44,680 bases of DNA, from positions 1 through 44,680 of the forward strand of contig CBFGRV010000027.1 of assembly GCA_965651265.1 (NCBI GenBank), written 5' to 3'. Every line of letters begins with the position of its first letter. Position 1 is the first letter of the stretch. The notes below the pieces were generated by a model. The model saw only the letters and a program-made list of their open reading frames with translations. It did not search any database and was not told the DNA's origin. The stretch is from CBFGRV01 sp965651265 (GTDB lineage: Bacteria; Bacteroidota; Rhodothermia; Rhodothermales; VXPQ01). The translations under genes and the position numbers were made by a program. Shown one piece after another: positions 44,490-44,680 of the stretch.

Positions 44490-44680
44490 ATGTCGCTGCT
44501 CCGAAACCTCTTCGATTTTGAGTCCGAAGAGAGTCGCGGGGATGTTCTCTTCTTCCGCCTCTTCGAGCTGTTCATCGCCCTGGGAGTGATGAAGCTGGCC
44601 TGGGAATGGGGTGCGTACACCCTGCGCATCTCCGACGTCGTGCTCCCGCTCGGAATTGCGCGGTTCGTGGACGTGTCCTT
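44490..44680 (+). CDS. N-terminal part of a membrane protein, cut by the window end
   Basis: ATG 44490 directly follows the TAG of the previous gene. The visible 63 codons begin MSLLRNLFDFESEESRG and continue with a hydrophobic helix (LFFRLFELFIALGVMKLAW), then YTLRISDVVLPLGIARF. The pattern resembles the first helices of HTTM or DoxX-like proteins. The frame stays open to the window end. The abutting start makes co-translation with the operon very likely. Confidence 0.65.
   Translation, partial: MSLLRNLFDFESEESRGDVLFFRLFELFIALGVMKLAWEWGAYTLRISDVVLPLGIARFVDVS

Overview
The window reads as ordinary chromosome from a GC-rich, Gram-negative-type bacterium of the Bacteroidota/Rhodothermota side, most likely Rhodothermia-like. 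This is inferred from the gene order of the division cluster, a MurE with the meso-diaminopimelate signature, an FtsI carrying C-terminal PASTA-like repeats, the absence of murF, murB and ddl from the cluster, and a BatA/VWA membrane protein. I saw no rRNA, tRNA, CRISPR array, insertion sequence or phage gene.

Positions 1-2000: the last 35 codons of an unrecognised plus-strand gene, then a convergent minus-strand gene for an exported protein. That protein joins a TIM-barrel-like (glycoside-hydrolase-like) half to a multi-spanning membrane half, and has its own extended -10 promoter with a dyad just downstream. Positions 2027-18228: one long minus-strand division and cell wall (dcw) operon, mraZ-rsmH-(unknown small gene)-ftsL-ftsI-murE-mraY-murD-ftsW-murG-murC-ftsQ-ftsA-ftsZ. 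It begins at a TTGACA promoter followed by three TGGGG boxes spaced every 10 bases (the MraZ autoregulatory operator pattern) and ends at a perfect 10-bp stem terminator. Two places in this operon carry heptanucleotide repeat arrays.

Positions 18508-31707: a lone plus-strand short-chain dehydrogenase, then minus-strand genes: pyrG, a methyltransferase, a GT-B glycosyltransferase and a polyprenyl-phosphate-type GT2 glycosyltransferase packed behind gyrB; a small helical unknown; a CBS-domain protein with a clear terminator; hflX; and a BatA/VWA protein. Positions 31975-37666 (plus): uvrA and two adjacent GT-B glycosyltransferases. Positions 37683-42151 (minus): an MMPL/RND-type lipid exporter, a DUF3047 secreted protein and a flippase-like membrane protein. 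Together with the glycosyltransferases these suggest an envelope glycolipid locus (inference).

Positions 42376-44680 (plus): a tight operon of four envelope genes built around an HTTM (vitamin K-dependent carboxylase-like) membrane protein. Two small anchored or exported unknowns and a second, truncated membrane protein accompany it. This is the best candidate in the window for an undescribed system, but its function cannot be read from sequence alone. Several genes appear to use GTG or TTG starts (ftsI, pyrG, hflX, the GT2, two GT-B enzymes and the first gene of the HTTM operon).
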